A DNA stretch of 64,000 nt from contig JAGPYM010000043.1 of NCBI GenBank assembly GCA_020736575.1, positions 74,501 through 138,500 on the forward strand, given 5' to 3'. Positions within the stretch are counted from its first letter, which is position 1. Each line of letters starts with the position of its first letter. Below, piece by piece: positions 1 through 12,245 of the stretch. The stretch comes from Thelonectria olida (taxonomy: Eukaryota; Ascomycota; Sordariomycetes; Hypocreales; Nectriaceae). The position numbers were made by a program, and so were the translations under genes. The notes under the pieces were generated by a model, which worked only from the letters and a program-made list of their open reading frames with translations, made no database searches and was not told the DNA's origin.

Positions 1-1
1 C

Positions 2-391
2 CCAAAGCATCGTCTTCCAAAAATTTAAAGCCAAAGCCAAAGGCAGAGACGCAGTCGCAGCCCGAGCCTAGGCAAACATTGTCGACACTTGGCGGAAGCA
101 CTTCGCTGAACCTCGGTTACGACTCCTCCTCTGTATACTTGCGCAACCTGCGACGATCCTACCTGCAACTGCAGTTTACCCAAAGCATGGTCTTCCAAAA
201 AGTCAAAGTCAAAGTCAAAATCGAAGCAAGAGCCAAAGCCAGAGCCGCAGCCGCAGTCACACTCACAGCCCGAGCTCACTGAGAAGCTTGGCCCTGGATC
301 ATGCGGGATTGACGGCTGCACGTGTGGAAAGCTGCCTGCCTGTGGTGTTCTCTATTGCACCTGCGGAAAAGAGCCTCAGAAGTGAGGCAGT
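2..391 (+). other. 3' end of a Cys-rich (metallothionein-like) open frame, 5' part outside window, possible frameshift
   Basis: From about 112 to 391 one plus frame reads a CxxC-x4-CxC block, then a Lys/Ser/Pro/Gln-rich linker (about 180-275), then a second Cys-rich block (SCGIDGCTCGKLPACG, ...CTCGKEPQK) before a TGA. Bases 1-70 hold an earlier copy of the linker (PKASSSKN...) in a different frame. The two copies start 178 bp apart, so the frame shifts by one base between them. An intron from 81 to 174 would restore the frame, but its donor is weak and it would remove the first Cys block. The alternating Cys clusters recall small fungal metal-binding proteins. No family is recognised, and this could be non-coding or a decayed gene. 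Confidence 0.28.
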
Positions 392-569
392 GGTGAAACC
401 ACCGACGGCACCCATTGTCGAGAGGGCCCAAGAGCGTAGTCGCTGCACTGATGCCAAGGGAAAAAGTGGGATGTATGAAGAAACGGTAATGTTGAGTATG
501 GATGATTTTGGATACGCTTGCGATGAGACAACGGGATGGATTATGTATAATTGGGAGAGCTGGATATAA

Positions 570-1316
570 TAGATGTTGCGTAATTTTATGGATATACGTA
601 GGTAGTATAGATGCTGTGAAATTTAGTTGTAATCGCGAAACGCTATCGGACCTTGCATAAATATGATTTCTCCAGTCCCGTCTAGTCTGTCCGTCCTATT
701 CTCCCATTTCTAACTGTCCGTTGGGTTGTTGTGGTTTTTCCGTTGCGCGAAGCGGCCCTTGAAGGGCACGCAGTAGTGGCGCACATGTGGCGGGTGCGTC
801 CTGTGGCTTACAGTTTTGCGATATGGGGGACGTGCGTCCTTCGTCATCAGCACCCGGCAGAGCTTGCTCCCTCCAACATAATGCCGTTCCATGTCAAGGG
901 TCCAGGTTCAGCCCATTGCGGTCTTGAATTTCTATTAGAGTGGAAGGTCATCCTCTGGAATTTAAACTGGAAGCCCTGGAAGAAGCTTCCGAAGCTCAAC
1001 GTGGATACTCAGCGGTGGCGCAGTCGGAATAACCTAATTCCGCATGCAACGCTGGGAAGCTCCGTTACGTCATAAGGAATTTTACAGGGATGCGTCCTCC
1101 TGACTGCAGAAACCGGTATATTCTCATACTTGTATTCGTACAGTATGACGCCTATGAGCGCATTTGACCCCAACCTTTTCATCTTGATTCTTGATCCGTA
1201 GTTTAGTTCTTACCTTATAATAGAAGTACCGCCATTCAACTCTTTAGCACTGATTCCCCTCATTGCCATCTCACAACTTCTCAAGTTCTCGTCATACACC
1301 TCAGATACTCAGAACC
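570..1316. other. Intergenic, promoter of the Gln-rich protein gene
   Basis: No convincing gene. A plus open frame at 731-1075 starts with GTG and has no recognisable domain. A ttataatag element at about 1215-1224 lies roughly 100 bp before the ATG at 1317 and may be the core promoter. Confidence 0.4.
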
Positions 1317-1795
1317 ATGTCGTCATCTACAACGCAGGTATCTATCCTCGGTGTCTCGCTTCGACACGAACTAGCCAACTGACGTGGATCAGGATCGTCA
1401 TCAGCAGGATGACTTCTCAAACGACGAGGCACAAGCCACTTCTGAGAAGGAGCAGGAAAAGCCCACGCGGCGCAAGCGTGCAAAGGGCACTAAGGAAAAG
1501 AAATCACGCCGCAACCGACGGCCGCTATTTGCCGACGACGAGAACCAGATGATGCAGGGCAATTGGAATATGCAACAACAGCAACAGCAACAACCACAAC
1601 AACAGCAGCAGCAGCAGCCACAAAAGCAAGGTGGCGGTAAAAGCGACGCGCTGAGTCTGCACCTTGAGTTGAACCTTGAGATTGAGATCGAGTTGAAGGC
1701 GAGGATCCACGGTGATCTCACCCTTACATTGCTGTAAGTCTGGCTCCCAGCCCACTCATGTCTTGAGCATGAACTGATATCTTTATAGGAATTAG
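1317..1795 (+). CDS. Small conserved fungal protein with poly-Gln tract (hypothetical)
   Basis: Three exons: 1317-1337, 1393-1733 and 1789-1795, giving 122 aa. Intron 1 is GTATCT...ATCAG. Intron 2 is GTAAGT...TATAG and changes the C-terminus from LTLTLL-stop to LTLTLLN-stop. If intron 2 is retained, translation stops at 1737. The protein runs MSSSTTQD, an acidic and polar segment, a basic patch (RRKRAKGTKEKKSRRNRR, likely nuclear), a Gln/Pro tract (about residues 65-85), and an alternating hydrophobic C-terminus (LHLELNLEIEIELKARIHGD). That tail resembles a conserved motif of small uncharacterised Pezizomycotina proteins; this is from memory. Function unknown. Confidence 0.75.
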
Positions 1796-2966
1796 TCAAT
1801 GGTCGTGGTGTGTCTATTTCGATGCGTGTAACTGTAATGGCAAACAGGAGTGTGGATTTTCAGAATGCTCATTTGTAGAGCTATCGTGTACGAGGAACAG
1901 AAGTCCTCTTCAACCTTTTCTTCATATTTTATCTGGCTTGAGTTCAAGATGGTGCCGCTCACGGAAATGGGAACCCATGGTCAAGCAAATCATGATTAAT
2001 TTTTTTTCTCTCCCTTTATTCATGCGCATTCATGCCTGATGGTTGTGTCTTGACATGTCAAATGGGTGAACATTTATCATCCCAGGTTCGAGTCTTACCG
2101 AGCTCTTGGGCTTAGATAATGGCCTAATGCAGTAGATAAGTTAGATAATCCTGTAGGTACACCTGCGGACACAGTACATTGAATACATGAAGCCCTTGCA
2201 GATTTTCTTATCTTAATCTAGAAGCTCTTGTGCCTAGGCCAAAACGAACGAGACGTAGGCACCAAGATATATCGTGATTGGGCGTGCCTTGCGTTAAGCG
2301 AACGGGGCTGCCTGGGCACTCATCGAGCATCCGGGCCTTTGTCCGGGGTGTTGGACCTTGTCCTCCTAACCCTTGCTCTCAGGGCAGAATCGACCCTTGA
2401 CCCAACCCCTTTGGCACGACGTCAAGTTAGCCCAGTTATGTTGAATGACTTTGTGCGGTGTTCCGTCGCGGCAATGATGAAGCCATCGGCAAGACGGCAG
2501 AGATTACATACACCTCAATCTCTCCCACCCCCGGGCGCGAGCTGACCAATGCATGATGGCAACAGACACTACGTAAACTTTCATTACAAGAAAGTGAGGA
2601 ATACCATGATGAGTCTCGCGATCCGCCAACTCCGATCGGCCCAGGAGAATGCCCAGCTAGCTATTCGTCCCGATTCGGAAACATCCGAAAGCTAGCCTTC
2701 ATTATTATCAACTCAATGGGCCCATCTGCGGCGCAGCATGCACGCAGCTAAGCGAGGCTGTGGAGAGATAGGAACAAACGGGCCATTGCGTTACTACTGT
2801 TGTACCAGAAGAATTGTCTCTTTAAGTGATCTAATTCCCTCCTCGATCTCTCTTCTTGCATCTGTTCACTGTTGTGTTCTTCGCATCGGAACTCTATACC
2901 ACCACCCCATGAGTAATAATACTACTATCTTAAGTTTAGCACGAATACCTCGACATTCACGACAAA
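1796..2966. other. Intergenic
   Basis: No supported gene. Open frames at 2228-2545 and 2738-3028 lack family features, and the latter overlaps the start of the next gene in another frame. The last 200 bp are pyrimidine-rich (ctccctcctcgatctctcttc), as is common just before fungal start codons. Confidence 0.4.
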
Positions 2967-3797
2967 ATGTTGACCTCGCCTCTGTTCATCACTTTGGGCT
3001 TGCTAGGCGTCGCCACAGCCGCAGATGATGCTATCGTCACCATCTGGATTCCAGATTTCCACTCTTGGTACCTCCCCGAGTTCGTGGACAAACTTCAAGG
3101 ATCTATTATCAATGCCGACGAGGACGCTACGACCGTGGCCCTCCAATGCCCCTACACCACAGAACCGACCGTGCAGGACAGAGCTTACTGCACAATCTTC
3201 AACGAGATGACTGTCACCTACGGCCCCTCGACAGTGGAGCTGTCGAGTACCTGGGACTTTAATGTTGATACGACAACTGGTCGGAGGTATGTGCATCGGT
3301 CCATAATCTGCTGCCGATTGAGGGGACAGCAGTGCTAATGAGTACATAGCGGTGAGACTACCATGTGTCAAGTTGATGCACAGGAAGCAGAATGCACAAC
3401 TGTATGGACACAATCATGGAGGGGCTTTAGATCTTCTGGAGCAAAGAGCGACTACTATGAAGACACTGCGGAAAACGGACTCGTCACGATCACCATCACC
3501 GCCGGTAACACTCCCACGATTGCCGCCACTGCCGTAACCACCCCAGCCGTTACAACCAGTCAAGTCGGCGCGGGCGCTTCAATGACGCCTGGCGCAACTA
3601 CGACTGAAATCGCCTCGACATCGTTCTATGAACACTCCACTCCAACCACCTATTCGACCAAGGCAAGGAATGCTACAACTCCTGGCTCCAGTGTCCCTCC
3701 AGTCGTGACAGAGAATGCGGCGCCTCATCTGGCAAATGGTCTTGCCGGTTTGATAGGCCTTGTCGCAGCGGTTGGTGGTGCTATTATGCTGATATAG
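2967..3797 (+). CDS. Secreted, probably GPI-anchored protein of unknown function
   Basis: Exons 2967-3286 and 3350-3797 join through a 63-bp intron (GTATGT...ACATAG) in phase 2, giving 255 aa. The N-terminus MLTSPLFITLGLLGVATA is a clear signal peptide. The mature part (about residues 20-150) has paired cysteines (ALQCPYT, AYCTIF, MCQVDAQEAEC) and aromatic residues like a compact extracellular domain. A Thr/Ser/Ala-rich stretch (about 160-225) follows, likely O-glycosylated. The end is a small-residue site and hydrophobic tail (LANGLAGLIGLVAAVGGAIMLI) with nothing polar after it, the layout of a GPI attachment signal. It resembles generic fungal cell-wall proteins, and no enzymatic motif is seen. 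Confidence 0.85.
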
Positions 3798-4175
3798 GGA
3801 CCCTGGGGTAACTGGTGCGCTGTCTTGTAATTAGGTGTGAGGCGTTGCTATCGTAATGTTGAACGACTTGACGAAGAGAAGGATCTTGGTTTTTAGTTAA
3901 TAACCAAGGGATAGGATTATGAATAGATGTTAGATGAGGCGATTTGATCGGTTCCTAGACTTGGTCAGGTGAAGGAGTTACAACCTACCCAGTGAAAGGT
4001 ATCGCTCAACTTAAGTGGACTGAGTGGCTACTAGGGGGTCTTCAAACAATGCAAAGCGAGATGAAATGCAATTTATTGAGCATGATAGCAATTTTTAAAG
4101 CTCTTGTGTGAAGGGTCGTATCAAAACCAGGTATGACTCTCAAAGTATACGAATAAAATCCATGCATTCTGCTGC
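3798..4175. other. Intergenic between convergent genes
   Basis: Holds the 3' ends of two convergent genes. No open frame of interest and no clear hairpin. Confidence 0.5.
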
Positions 4176-6011
4176 TCAAGCATTGTAGTGCCCGTCAGAC
4201 GAGTCACCCTGGTTTTCCTGGTGAATGGGGACATCCTTGACATGATGGCGGAACTCCTCTTCCTCCTGCATAAGTTGAGCCTTAAGGATCTTGTTTGCAT
4301 TCCAGACTGGCTTGACTTCGAACAGCCGGTCAACCTTTTCCAGGGGAATACCGCTGGTTTCAGGGATGAGGAAAAAGGCAAACAAGAAGGCGAGGAAGGA
4401 CAAGGAAGCAAAAAACATGTAAACACCGTATCCCATAGCCGCAAACATCTCCTCAACAAATCGGGACACTAGGAAATTGAAGAGCCAGTTGCTCGCAGTC
4501 GTGAAAGCTTGCGCCATCGAACGGAAGTTGGGGTCAAAGAATTCCTGCGAAGGCTGTAAGCAAAGGAGCTTGAGTCGGAGCTAAAGTGGGCTTACCGAGT
4601 TGATGACCCATGGGGTACCGTTCCAAGTTGGCGTATATACGGCAGTCCACAGGTAGAAGAAGACAATAGCAAGGTAACCAGTGCCTGTCAAGTGGTCCTG
4701 TGGGTGCTCTGTGGGCTCGACGATGTAGATGTATGCGCTAATCACCCACATGCAGATTGAGCCGAAAACACCGCCGATGAGCAGGAGCTTTCGTCTTCCA
4801 AGCTGATCAACAAGGAACAGCAGCCAAACGAACGTCATGACGGCCTTGACAACACCGAAAATGCCGGTCATGACATTGATAGTGTCAGCCTGGACACCGA
4901 TGCTCTGCCACTGGTTAGCACCTTGACGTCGTGCAATCCAGACGTGGACCGGATCATCCTGGTAGCTCATTCGAGCATGCCGGTGAACGAGGGTTGGGGA
5001 CTTACACCAAAGATGGTAGGCGAATAGTAGTTGATGGCGTTGATACCGGAGCCGTTCTGCCAGAAGAAAAGCATGCATCCTAGGAAGAGACGCCACATGA
5101 TGTTTGGGCGTTGGGCAAGCGCCTGGAAAGGCTTCCACAAGCCAATGCCAATTGCAGACTTCTGGGCCTCATGGGCGCTGTCGATAGCTGCTACCTCTTC
5201 GGTAATGTATAGATCGGTGGGCGTCAACTGGCGAATCCAGCAGAGGTTGTCCATGGCTTCCCTTCGGCGGTCCTTGAGGAAGAGCCAGCGAGGAGATTCC
5301 CGTATCCACAAAGTGGCAATGAAGAGCAGACTGGACGGGATAACTTGGACGGCGAATGGAATGATCCATTGTTTATGGCTTTCCGGTATGTGTTTGTCCA
5401 CACCATACTACGAATAATTCAGCGATTAGACCACGGCGACAGAGAGAAAGAAACGTCGTTGCAACACTCACATTGATCCAGAAGCCTACCATACCCCCAA
5501 CCTGCCACCCAAGCTCATAGAGGCCGACGAGTCGTCCTCGAATAGCTGGCGGCGCCAGCTCAGAAAGGTAGATGGGGACAATGTTGGAGGCGACACCAGT
5601 GCCCAGACCAGACAGAACACGGCCAGCGTAAAGAATTCCCAGACCAGTGTTACCACTAGAACCGCACTGCAGAGCAGCTCCCAAGGTGAAAACGGCGGAA
5701 GCAACAGCCAAACACCATTTGCGACCAACCCAATGGCTGAGGACATAGGTAAGAAGAGCGCCAAAGAAGGCGCCGGCAATGAAAAGGGAGACAATGTTTT
5801 CACTGATCAAGTTTCGTTGCTCAGTGGTCTTCTCGTCGATGCCGAATTCCTTCTGAAAGGATTCAAGTGTAATTGTGGTACCAATAAAAGCACTGGTGTA
5901 GCCGATCATGTTGGAGCCGCATGATGCTACTAAGGCGAGAACATAAACTCGCCAGTTGTAGACTGAAGGAGGCGTTGGCCGGTCTTCGGCAAGAGTAAGT
6001 ATACCACCCAT
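4176..6011 (-). CDS. MFS sugar transporter, quinate permease type
   Basis: Four minus exons: 6011-5472, 5407-5006, 4904-4596 and 4544-4176, all in phase 0, giving 539 aa, close to QutD/QA-Y permeases (about 530). The opening (LAEDRPTPPSVYNWRVYVLA) matches the N-terminal hallmark of fungal quinate permeases, recalled from the family. Sugar-porter signatures are present: GRKW after TM2, GRVLSGLGTGVASNIVPIYLSE, RESPRWLF with a long central loop, QNGSGINAINYYSPTIF, and PETSGIPLEKVDRLFE. It should be a 12-TM plasma-membrane proton symporter for quinate or a related polyol or sugar acid. No other quinate-pathway gene lies nearby, so the substrate is inferred from the family. The acceptor of intron 2 (4905) was chosen because it gives ...TIFGSIGVQADT in frame. 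Confidence 0.9.
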
Positions 6012-7540
6012 GGTTGGTGAATAGGACGGCTAGAAGGCACCAAGGATGAGGAAGAGAGATGAGATGTTGCGAAAGGCCATTGTGAGCATATGGAAAAGAC
6101 GGCACGGTGAGCCCTAAGTAATGTCTCGTTCCCCGGTCGGTGTGGGCATGTGGATATGGCCCACAGAGTCTTCAACAGACTCTTCTCCATAGATGAAGTC
6201 GTGGAGCCCCATCCTCCAGGGCGATATGGGGTCTGGAGAGTGATACGACCGTGGAGAGATTCCAGATAGTATGGAGAAGAGTTTGAGCCGGGCCAGTGTT
6301 TTTCCCCGTGGAGGGAGTGTTTAGTACATGTGCTGATCGTTGATATGCCACAACCAACACACCAGAAGGAGAAGAAGGGTAGGACGGAGAGGTTGAAGGC
6401 GCATTGTTGCAATACCCAGTTTCTCGAGAAATTCGCGCAGTAAGGAGAAGAAAGTAAGTAAAGCAATGGATTCAGGACATGGAGTAGATGTCATATTGGA
6501 TTAGGCCAAACAGATGCGAGTGTAAAGTCTTAACATGCTGCTCTCTGCCACTCGAGACCTAAATCCGATTTGTTCTCTATTCGTTTACTAGTGTTTAAGA
6601 AAAGGCCGAGCTAACAAATGTACTTGCTTCACCATTGAAACTGTTTCATAAGCATCACTGTGTCTCCCTTAGATTTGAACGAGGCATAACGGGTGCTTAT
6701 CTCTATGACAATGATGAAGGCACGCATATGCCTACCCATCCAGCCAACTTAGAACTCAACCTCCATCATCCAGGCAGACAGGGACATGAACCGTCGATAG
6801 TCCGGATAGCACGGCACCCACAGAGACCTATGTATAGTGAGTGAGAAAGGAAATCTTCTTCGTTCTCCCTTGCTGACGGTTGCATTTACGGTCACATATT
6901 GCGTACAGGTATAATAGATAGCCAGAAGGAGGCAAAAGTCCCGGGTTATTCCCGGCTGATATCCCCATCTGTGACAGTCTATGGAATGATGGTTTGAGGA
7001 TGCGCGGGCCGACCGGAGGCGCGAGTGTGGAGAGCAACGTCCTGCTTGCTAATTAAATACCCCAGGGCTCGAATGATTGCAAGGCCGTGCCTCCAGGCCT
7101 GGGAAAATCTTTAGCCGTGGTGGGGAGTTTGGAATATCGCCGAGTCTAAACTTAAGACAGCTGGTGAGGTGAAATGGAGTTACGTCGACTGGTTGCTGAA
7201 TGTGGCCAGCGTGATTTTAATTCGCCGAGTCCAAAGGAACAAGCTCAAGGAACTGTCAGGGAGATACGTCATAACCCGTAGTTCTCTCAAAAAGCCGCGG
7301 TTTTACTCCTATGTGCGAGTCAGGCCCAGCCTGTGACGTGGTTGGTTTCTCCAACGTCGAAGATACTCTACTCACCGGTTCCTCAACATCGAGTCACACT
7401 GAGCAAGAATAGAACTGAACCACTTGGCTTGTCCTACAAATAGAAGACAGCTTCTGAATGACACCACAAGTTGATCTCCAGGGCGAACGCCTCCAGGCCC
7501 TACACCGACGAAGCCCTCTTCTGTAGTCAAAATAACGCGT
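6012..7540. other. Intergenic, transporter promoter and unique DNA up to the transposon island
   Basis: Base composition is normal, unlike the AT-rich DNA that follows at 7546. Minus open frames at 5930-6466 and 6172-6360 lack domain features, and the longer one overlaps the transporter. No gene is recognised. Confidence 0.4.
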
Positions 7541-7545
7541 CTCCT
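7541..7545. repeat. Target-site duplication (left) of the copia element
   Basis: ctcct directly precedes the left LTR and is repeated at 21577-21581 directly after the right LTR. This 5-bp duplication defines the outer element. Confidence 0.85.
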
Positions 7546-7699
7546 TGTTGAGATATGAGATTGATGTAAAATAAATGTATTAATTGAAGGTTAAGTTATC
7601 TGATAAGAGAGGAGGAAGGGTTATGTCTATATATAGGGATTGAGAGGACTAGCTACCTTGGATTAGATATAGTAATTATTTGAGGTTACTCTTCTAATA
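7546..7699 (-). repeat. Copia 3' LTR (left copy)
   Basis: Begins TGTTGAG; its ancestral end CAACA is now taata. It aligns with 21423-21576 without indels. All differences (about 20) are transitions. Here they lie in the inner, right-hand end, while the outer half looks unmutated. Confidence 0.88.
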
Positions 7700-8931
7700 C
7701 TCCCACTCGAGCTAAGGTTGCTGCTATTATGCTCCTGTAGATTGTTCTTATTAGATCCTTTTAGATTTTTATATTTTATAGTCTCCTACTAGATATAATA
7801 GAAGTAGTATATTATTTTAAAAGTTTATAAAATAGTAGTAAGATTAATAAAGTTTTTAAGAATCTTATTTATTTTCTAATAGGTAGTATAATTATTAAGA
7901 TATTAAAAAGTATTTATTTAGCTTATTATTAGAGTAATAGTTAGTTTCTAATTACTTATTTTTTAAATAATTAATTTATTTTTTAATTTTTTATAGTTTT
8001 TTTAATAAGTTTTAATATTTTTTTAAAAATAAAAAGGCTTTTTTTAAAAGTACTTTTATTAGTCTATTAGTAATTTATTAATTTATTAGTATATATTTAA
8101 TTTTAATTTTATTTAATATAACCTTTTCTTATATAAAATAATATTAAATATTAATATATTTAATTTTAATATAAAATTATAGGTTTTTTACTATTATAAT
8201 TGCTTTTTAATTATTTTTATAAATAATTATAGCTAATAGTTAATTTTCTATTTTAAATAGTTTTTTAAAAAGTAATTAAAATTAAATTGCTTTTTTAATT
8301 GCTTATATTTAGCCTATATATTCTATTTTATATAATAATAGAGTAATTATAAGCTGCCTTTTTAAACTCTAGCTAATTGCTTTAGTTTTAAAATTAAATA
8401 TATATCTAGCTATTAATTATTTTATTTTCTAATTACCTGCCTAATTAGAGTCTATATAGCCTATTAGGGGATATAAATCCTTATAATAATAAAGCTTAAA
8501 ATAAGATATTTTATATAAGTATTTTATAATTTTTTTAATTATAATTATATATTTATCTATTAGGTTTTTAAAATATTAATTATATAATAAAACTTTAAAT
8601 ATAATATTTAATCTTATTTTAAGTATTATATATATAAGGGAGCTAATTGCTTTTATATACTAGAGTTTTATTTTATTAGGTATTATATATTTATTATCTT
8701 TTAAGTTAAATCTACTTTTTATTATAAGGGTATAAACTAGTTTGCTTTTATTTAGTTTAAAATTACTAAAGATTTTTTTAATATATTCTTTTTAAAATAA
8801 ATAAATTGCCTTATTTTATCTATCTTTTTATATAGCTATTCCTAAATAGTATTTATATAGTTTAAAGTTTGTTATTTTAAACTAGTTAGTAAGAGCCTTT
8901 TTTATTTTTTTTATTTTATTTTTATTAGGTC

Positions 8932-8968
8932 TAATAATTAAAAGATTATTTATATAAATAGTAATAAG
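8932..8968 (-). pseudogene. Remnant of copia reverse-transcriptase catalytic motif
   Basis: The minus strand reads LITIYINNLLII. Reversing RIP-type G-to-A changes at three codons gives the canonical copia ...TIYVDDLLI. This is the best single anchor for the family and strand of the AT-rich element. Surrounding frames are broken by many TAA/TAG codons. Confidence 0.75.
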
Positions 8969-11900
8969 TATTAATTTTTAAATAAAGATACTAATATTTA
9001 TATATAGCAGTTTAAAGCTAAAAGTTTTTAAAAAGTTAAAAAGAGTTTTATACTAGATTTTTAATAATTATTTTAACTTATAAAATGCTTTAAATAATTT
9101 ATAATCTTTTTCTAATTTATTATTAAAACCTTCTAGTTATATAATATAGATTTTTTATTAATATTTTTATAAAAGAAAGCAGTTTTAATATCTATTTATT
9201 TGATTTTTAAGTTAAATATAATAGTAAGGGTAAAGATTACCTTATAGCTTATTAGTTTAATTATAAATATAAAGGTCTTATAATAGTTAATTCTTTTATA
9301 CTATTTAAAACCTTAAATTATAAATTAGGACTTATATTAAATAATCTTGCCCTTACTTTTATATTTTAATTTAAATACCTACTTATTATATAGTACTTTT
9401 GTATTTTATAGGGGGAAAATAAAGTATTATATTCTATTTTCTTTTAAAAATAATAGTTTATTTTTTATAGATTTTTTCTATTAAATCTATTTTAATAACT
9501 TTTAAGCTTTATAATATAATTATAGTTTATATAACTTAATATAATTTACTATAAGTTAAATATATATTATTATAAGTACTAGTTATATAACTTATTTATT
9601 TTTTATTTTAGTAGGTTTTAATATAAGGGTATAATATGGGTTTCCTTAAGTTAATAAAATAGGAAACTATAGTTTTAAATAAACTTAGAGAGCTTTAAAT
9701 AGTATAATATATTTATTCATAATTATATTTTCTAGTTATAGGATGCGATTATCTATTTAAATAATAATTATACCTTTTTATAATTCTAATTTTATTAAAT
9801 TTTAAAAGTGAATTTCTTCTTTTATATAAAATAATATTAGGGTTATTATTAGTAAAATATTAGTTATTTTCTTATTTTTATTTTAGATTTTAATAGTATA
9901 TTATATAAGATTAATTTTTAGGTTTTAGTTTTAAATTTCTAGTAGTTTATATATTAGAGCTAGGGAAAGGTTTAATTAAGGCTAATTGGACTTAATTTAT
10001 TTTATTTAATTAGGAGTTCCTTCTATTTTATATTTATAAGTAGATTTTTTATTAAAAATAATATTATTTATAATAAATATCTAATTATTATCTTTTAAGA
10101 GGATATAGTTTATATAGCTTTTAAATTTAAAGAGGTAGTATTTAACTATTTTTAGTTTTATTTTATATTTTATATTACTTAAAATAAGTGCATACCTTAT
10201 ACTTTTAAAAATTTAAAAATATTAGAAATTTAGTTTCTTTTTAAACTATACTTTATATAGTATTATTAAAAGGGTTTTATATAAATTAAGGTTTTAAATT
10301 TAAATAATTCTTTTAAGAATATATAGCTACTATTTTATTTTAAGTCTAGTTTAAATAAGAGTTAGTATTAGTTTCTTAAGTAAGATTTAGTTTATTATTT
10401 TAGCTGCTTTATTTTATTTATATTAATTAGTAGTTAAGTAGTTTAATTTAATTTTTTAATTTTAATAGAAAAGGATTAGTATATTTAAGAGGTTTTTTCT
10501 AGCTTAATTAAATTAAATAAAGTGGTATTATTTTATTAGTTATTTAAATTTTTTAAATAGGCTTTTAAGTATTTTTTTAAATTTTAATTGTTTTTTAAAA
10601 GGAAATACTTATACTATTTAAATAAAGTTATTAATAAATATAATTTAGTATTTTTATCTTTTATTTCTAATATTTAAATATAAACTTATAATATTAGTAT
10701 AAAGGCTTTTAAAGGGATAAGTTTCTTTTCTAATAGATTAAATATAAAAGTATTCTTTTAATTATTTTTAAATATATAGTTTATAAAAGTGGCTAGTTTT
10801 AATTAGTTTAATTATAATTAGTATAATTATAAGTTTTTAATATTCTATTTTTTAAAATATATAAGTCTTTTATATTAAATTTTAAGGTTTTTATTAAGGA
10901 CGGTAAATAATATAAGAGCTATATTAAATTGCTTATTTTTTTATTAATTATATAAATATTAAAATATTAAATAGCTATAAAAATAGTATTTCCTTCTATT
11001 ATAATAATAGCCTATTTATATAAGAAAGTAATATCTATTTTATTTATTTTAAAAAGGGAGATTAAAATAAGGTTAAACTATCTATTAGAAATATAAAAAG
11101 TATTATTAAATAATATTATTTATCTCCCACTTGCTCCTTTTATTTATAATTAGTAAGTTTCTTATTCTCTTATATTTAAAGTTATACTATTAAATCCTAT
11201 AATTATATTTTTATTAAAAGTGTTTATTTTTAAAAAGCCTTCCTTATAATATATTATATAAATAGATATATTACTATTTAAAATATAGACTTATTTAAAA
11301 AAGGTAGTATATTGTTTTTTAATAGAGGCTATTATAGCTATATTAAGCTAGGCTGCTGCTATAATATAGTTATCTTTTTTATAGTATCTTTAATTTATTT
11401 TTATTTTATATACTATTTTAGGTTTCTCTCCTCCTATTTTTTTTTCTTTTTAAAATAAAGGTTTTAATATTCTTCTACTTAATATTCTAATTGATTATAA
11501 TAGTTATATATTAGTTTATTATTCCCTTAGGACTAGTATTTTATAATAAATATAATTAATATTATTTTTATTTCTTTTTACTATTAAATGTTTTATTCTT
11601 TCTATTTAGCTAATAAAAGTATTATATTAAAATCTATAATAGCTTTCTTAGTTTAGCTGTTTTTAGACTATTTTAAGAGAATATTATAAGAAATACCTTA
11701 TAAGTTAGTTTAAATCTAATAAGAAATTTATTAATAAATTGGGGTTTTCTAATTTTATATAACTCGTCTAGTTTAAATAGTTTAAATTATACCTTTTAGA
11801 GTTTTTTAGTAAAATTTATAACTCTTATATATTTATTAAATATTAAATTATAATATTTATAATTAAATTCTTAAAAAATAGCACTCCCTTTAAGTTTAAA

Positions 11901-12240
11901 TCGGTTTATAAGTATTTTAAAAATATTATTTATAATTATTTTATTCTTAACTATCCCTTATATATTATATTTAAATCTATTTCTAATAGTAGTATAAGCC
12001 CATTTCTATTTAATCTTCTAGTTTTTAATTCTTTTAGTAATAGTATTATTTTCTAATTTTATTTTATTCTAGTTTAAGAGGTTTTTATATCTATTTATCT
12101 TAAGGTAGTTTTTTATTTTTTAATTCTAATAAATCTATTAAATTAAGGACTTAAGCTTAGGAATAGCTTTAAGGCTACTAAAAGAGGAAGAGAATTCCTT
12201 TATAATTAATATATTAAAAGATAGAAGTTTTAATTGCAAG

Positions 12241-12245
12241 CTAAG
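12241..12245. repeat. Target-site duplication (left) of the gypsy element
   Basis: ctaag before the LTR is repeated at 20470-20474 after the other LTR. Both sit in RIPped copia sequence, so the gypsy element inserted into the copia copy. Confidence 0.9.

Noticed and set aside
288..569. 93-aa plus open frame at the left edge
   Set aside because: TTG start; overlaps the Cys-rich frame in another phase. Could be a terminal exon, but nothing supports it.
731..1075. 114-aa plus open frame
   Set aside because: GTG start, no domain, a weak minus frame overlaps it, and it precedes a probable core promoter.
1525..1799. Two minus open frames opposite the poly-Gln gene, rich in Cys or Leu
   Set aside because: Products of the antisense of CAG/CAA repeats; no independent evidence.
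7700..12245. AT-rich block as centromere, replication origin or mitochondrial DNA
   Set aside because: LTRs, target duplication and the RT relic show it is a RIPped copia element.
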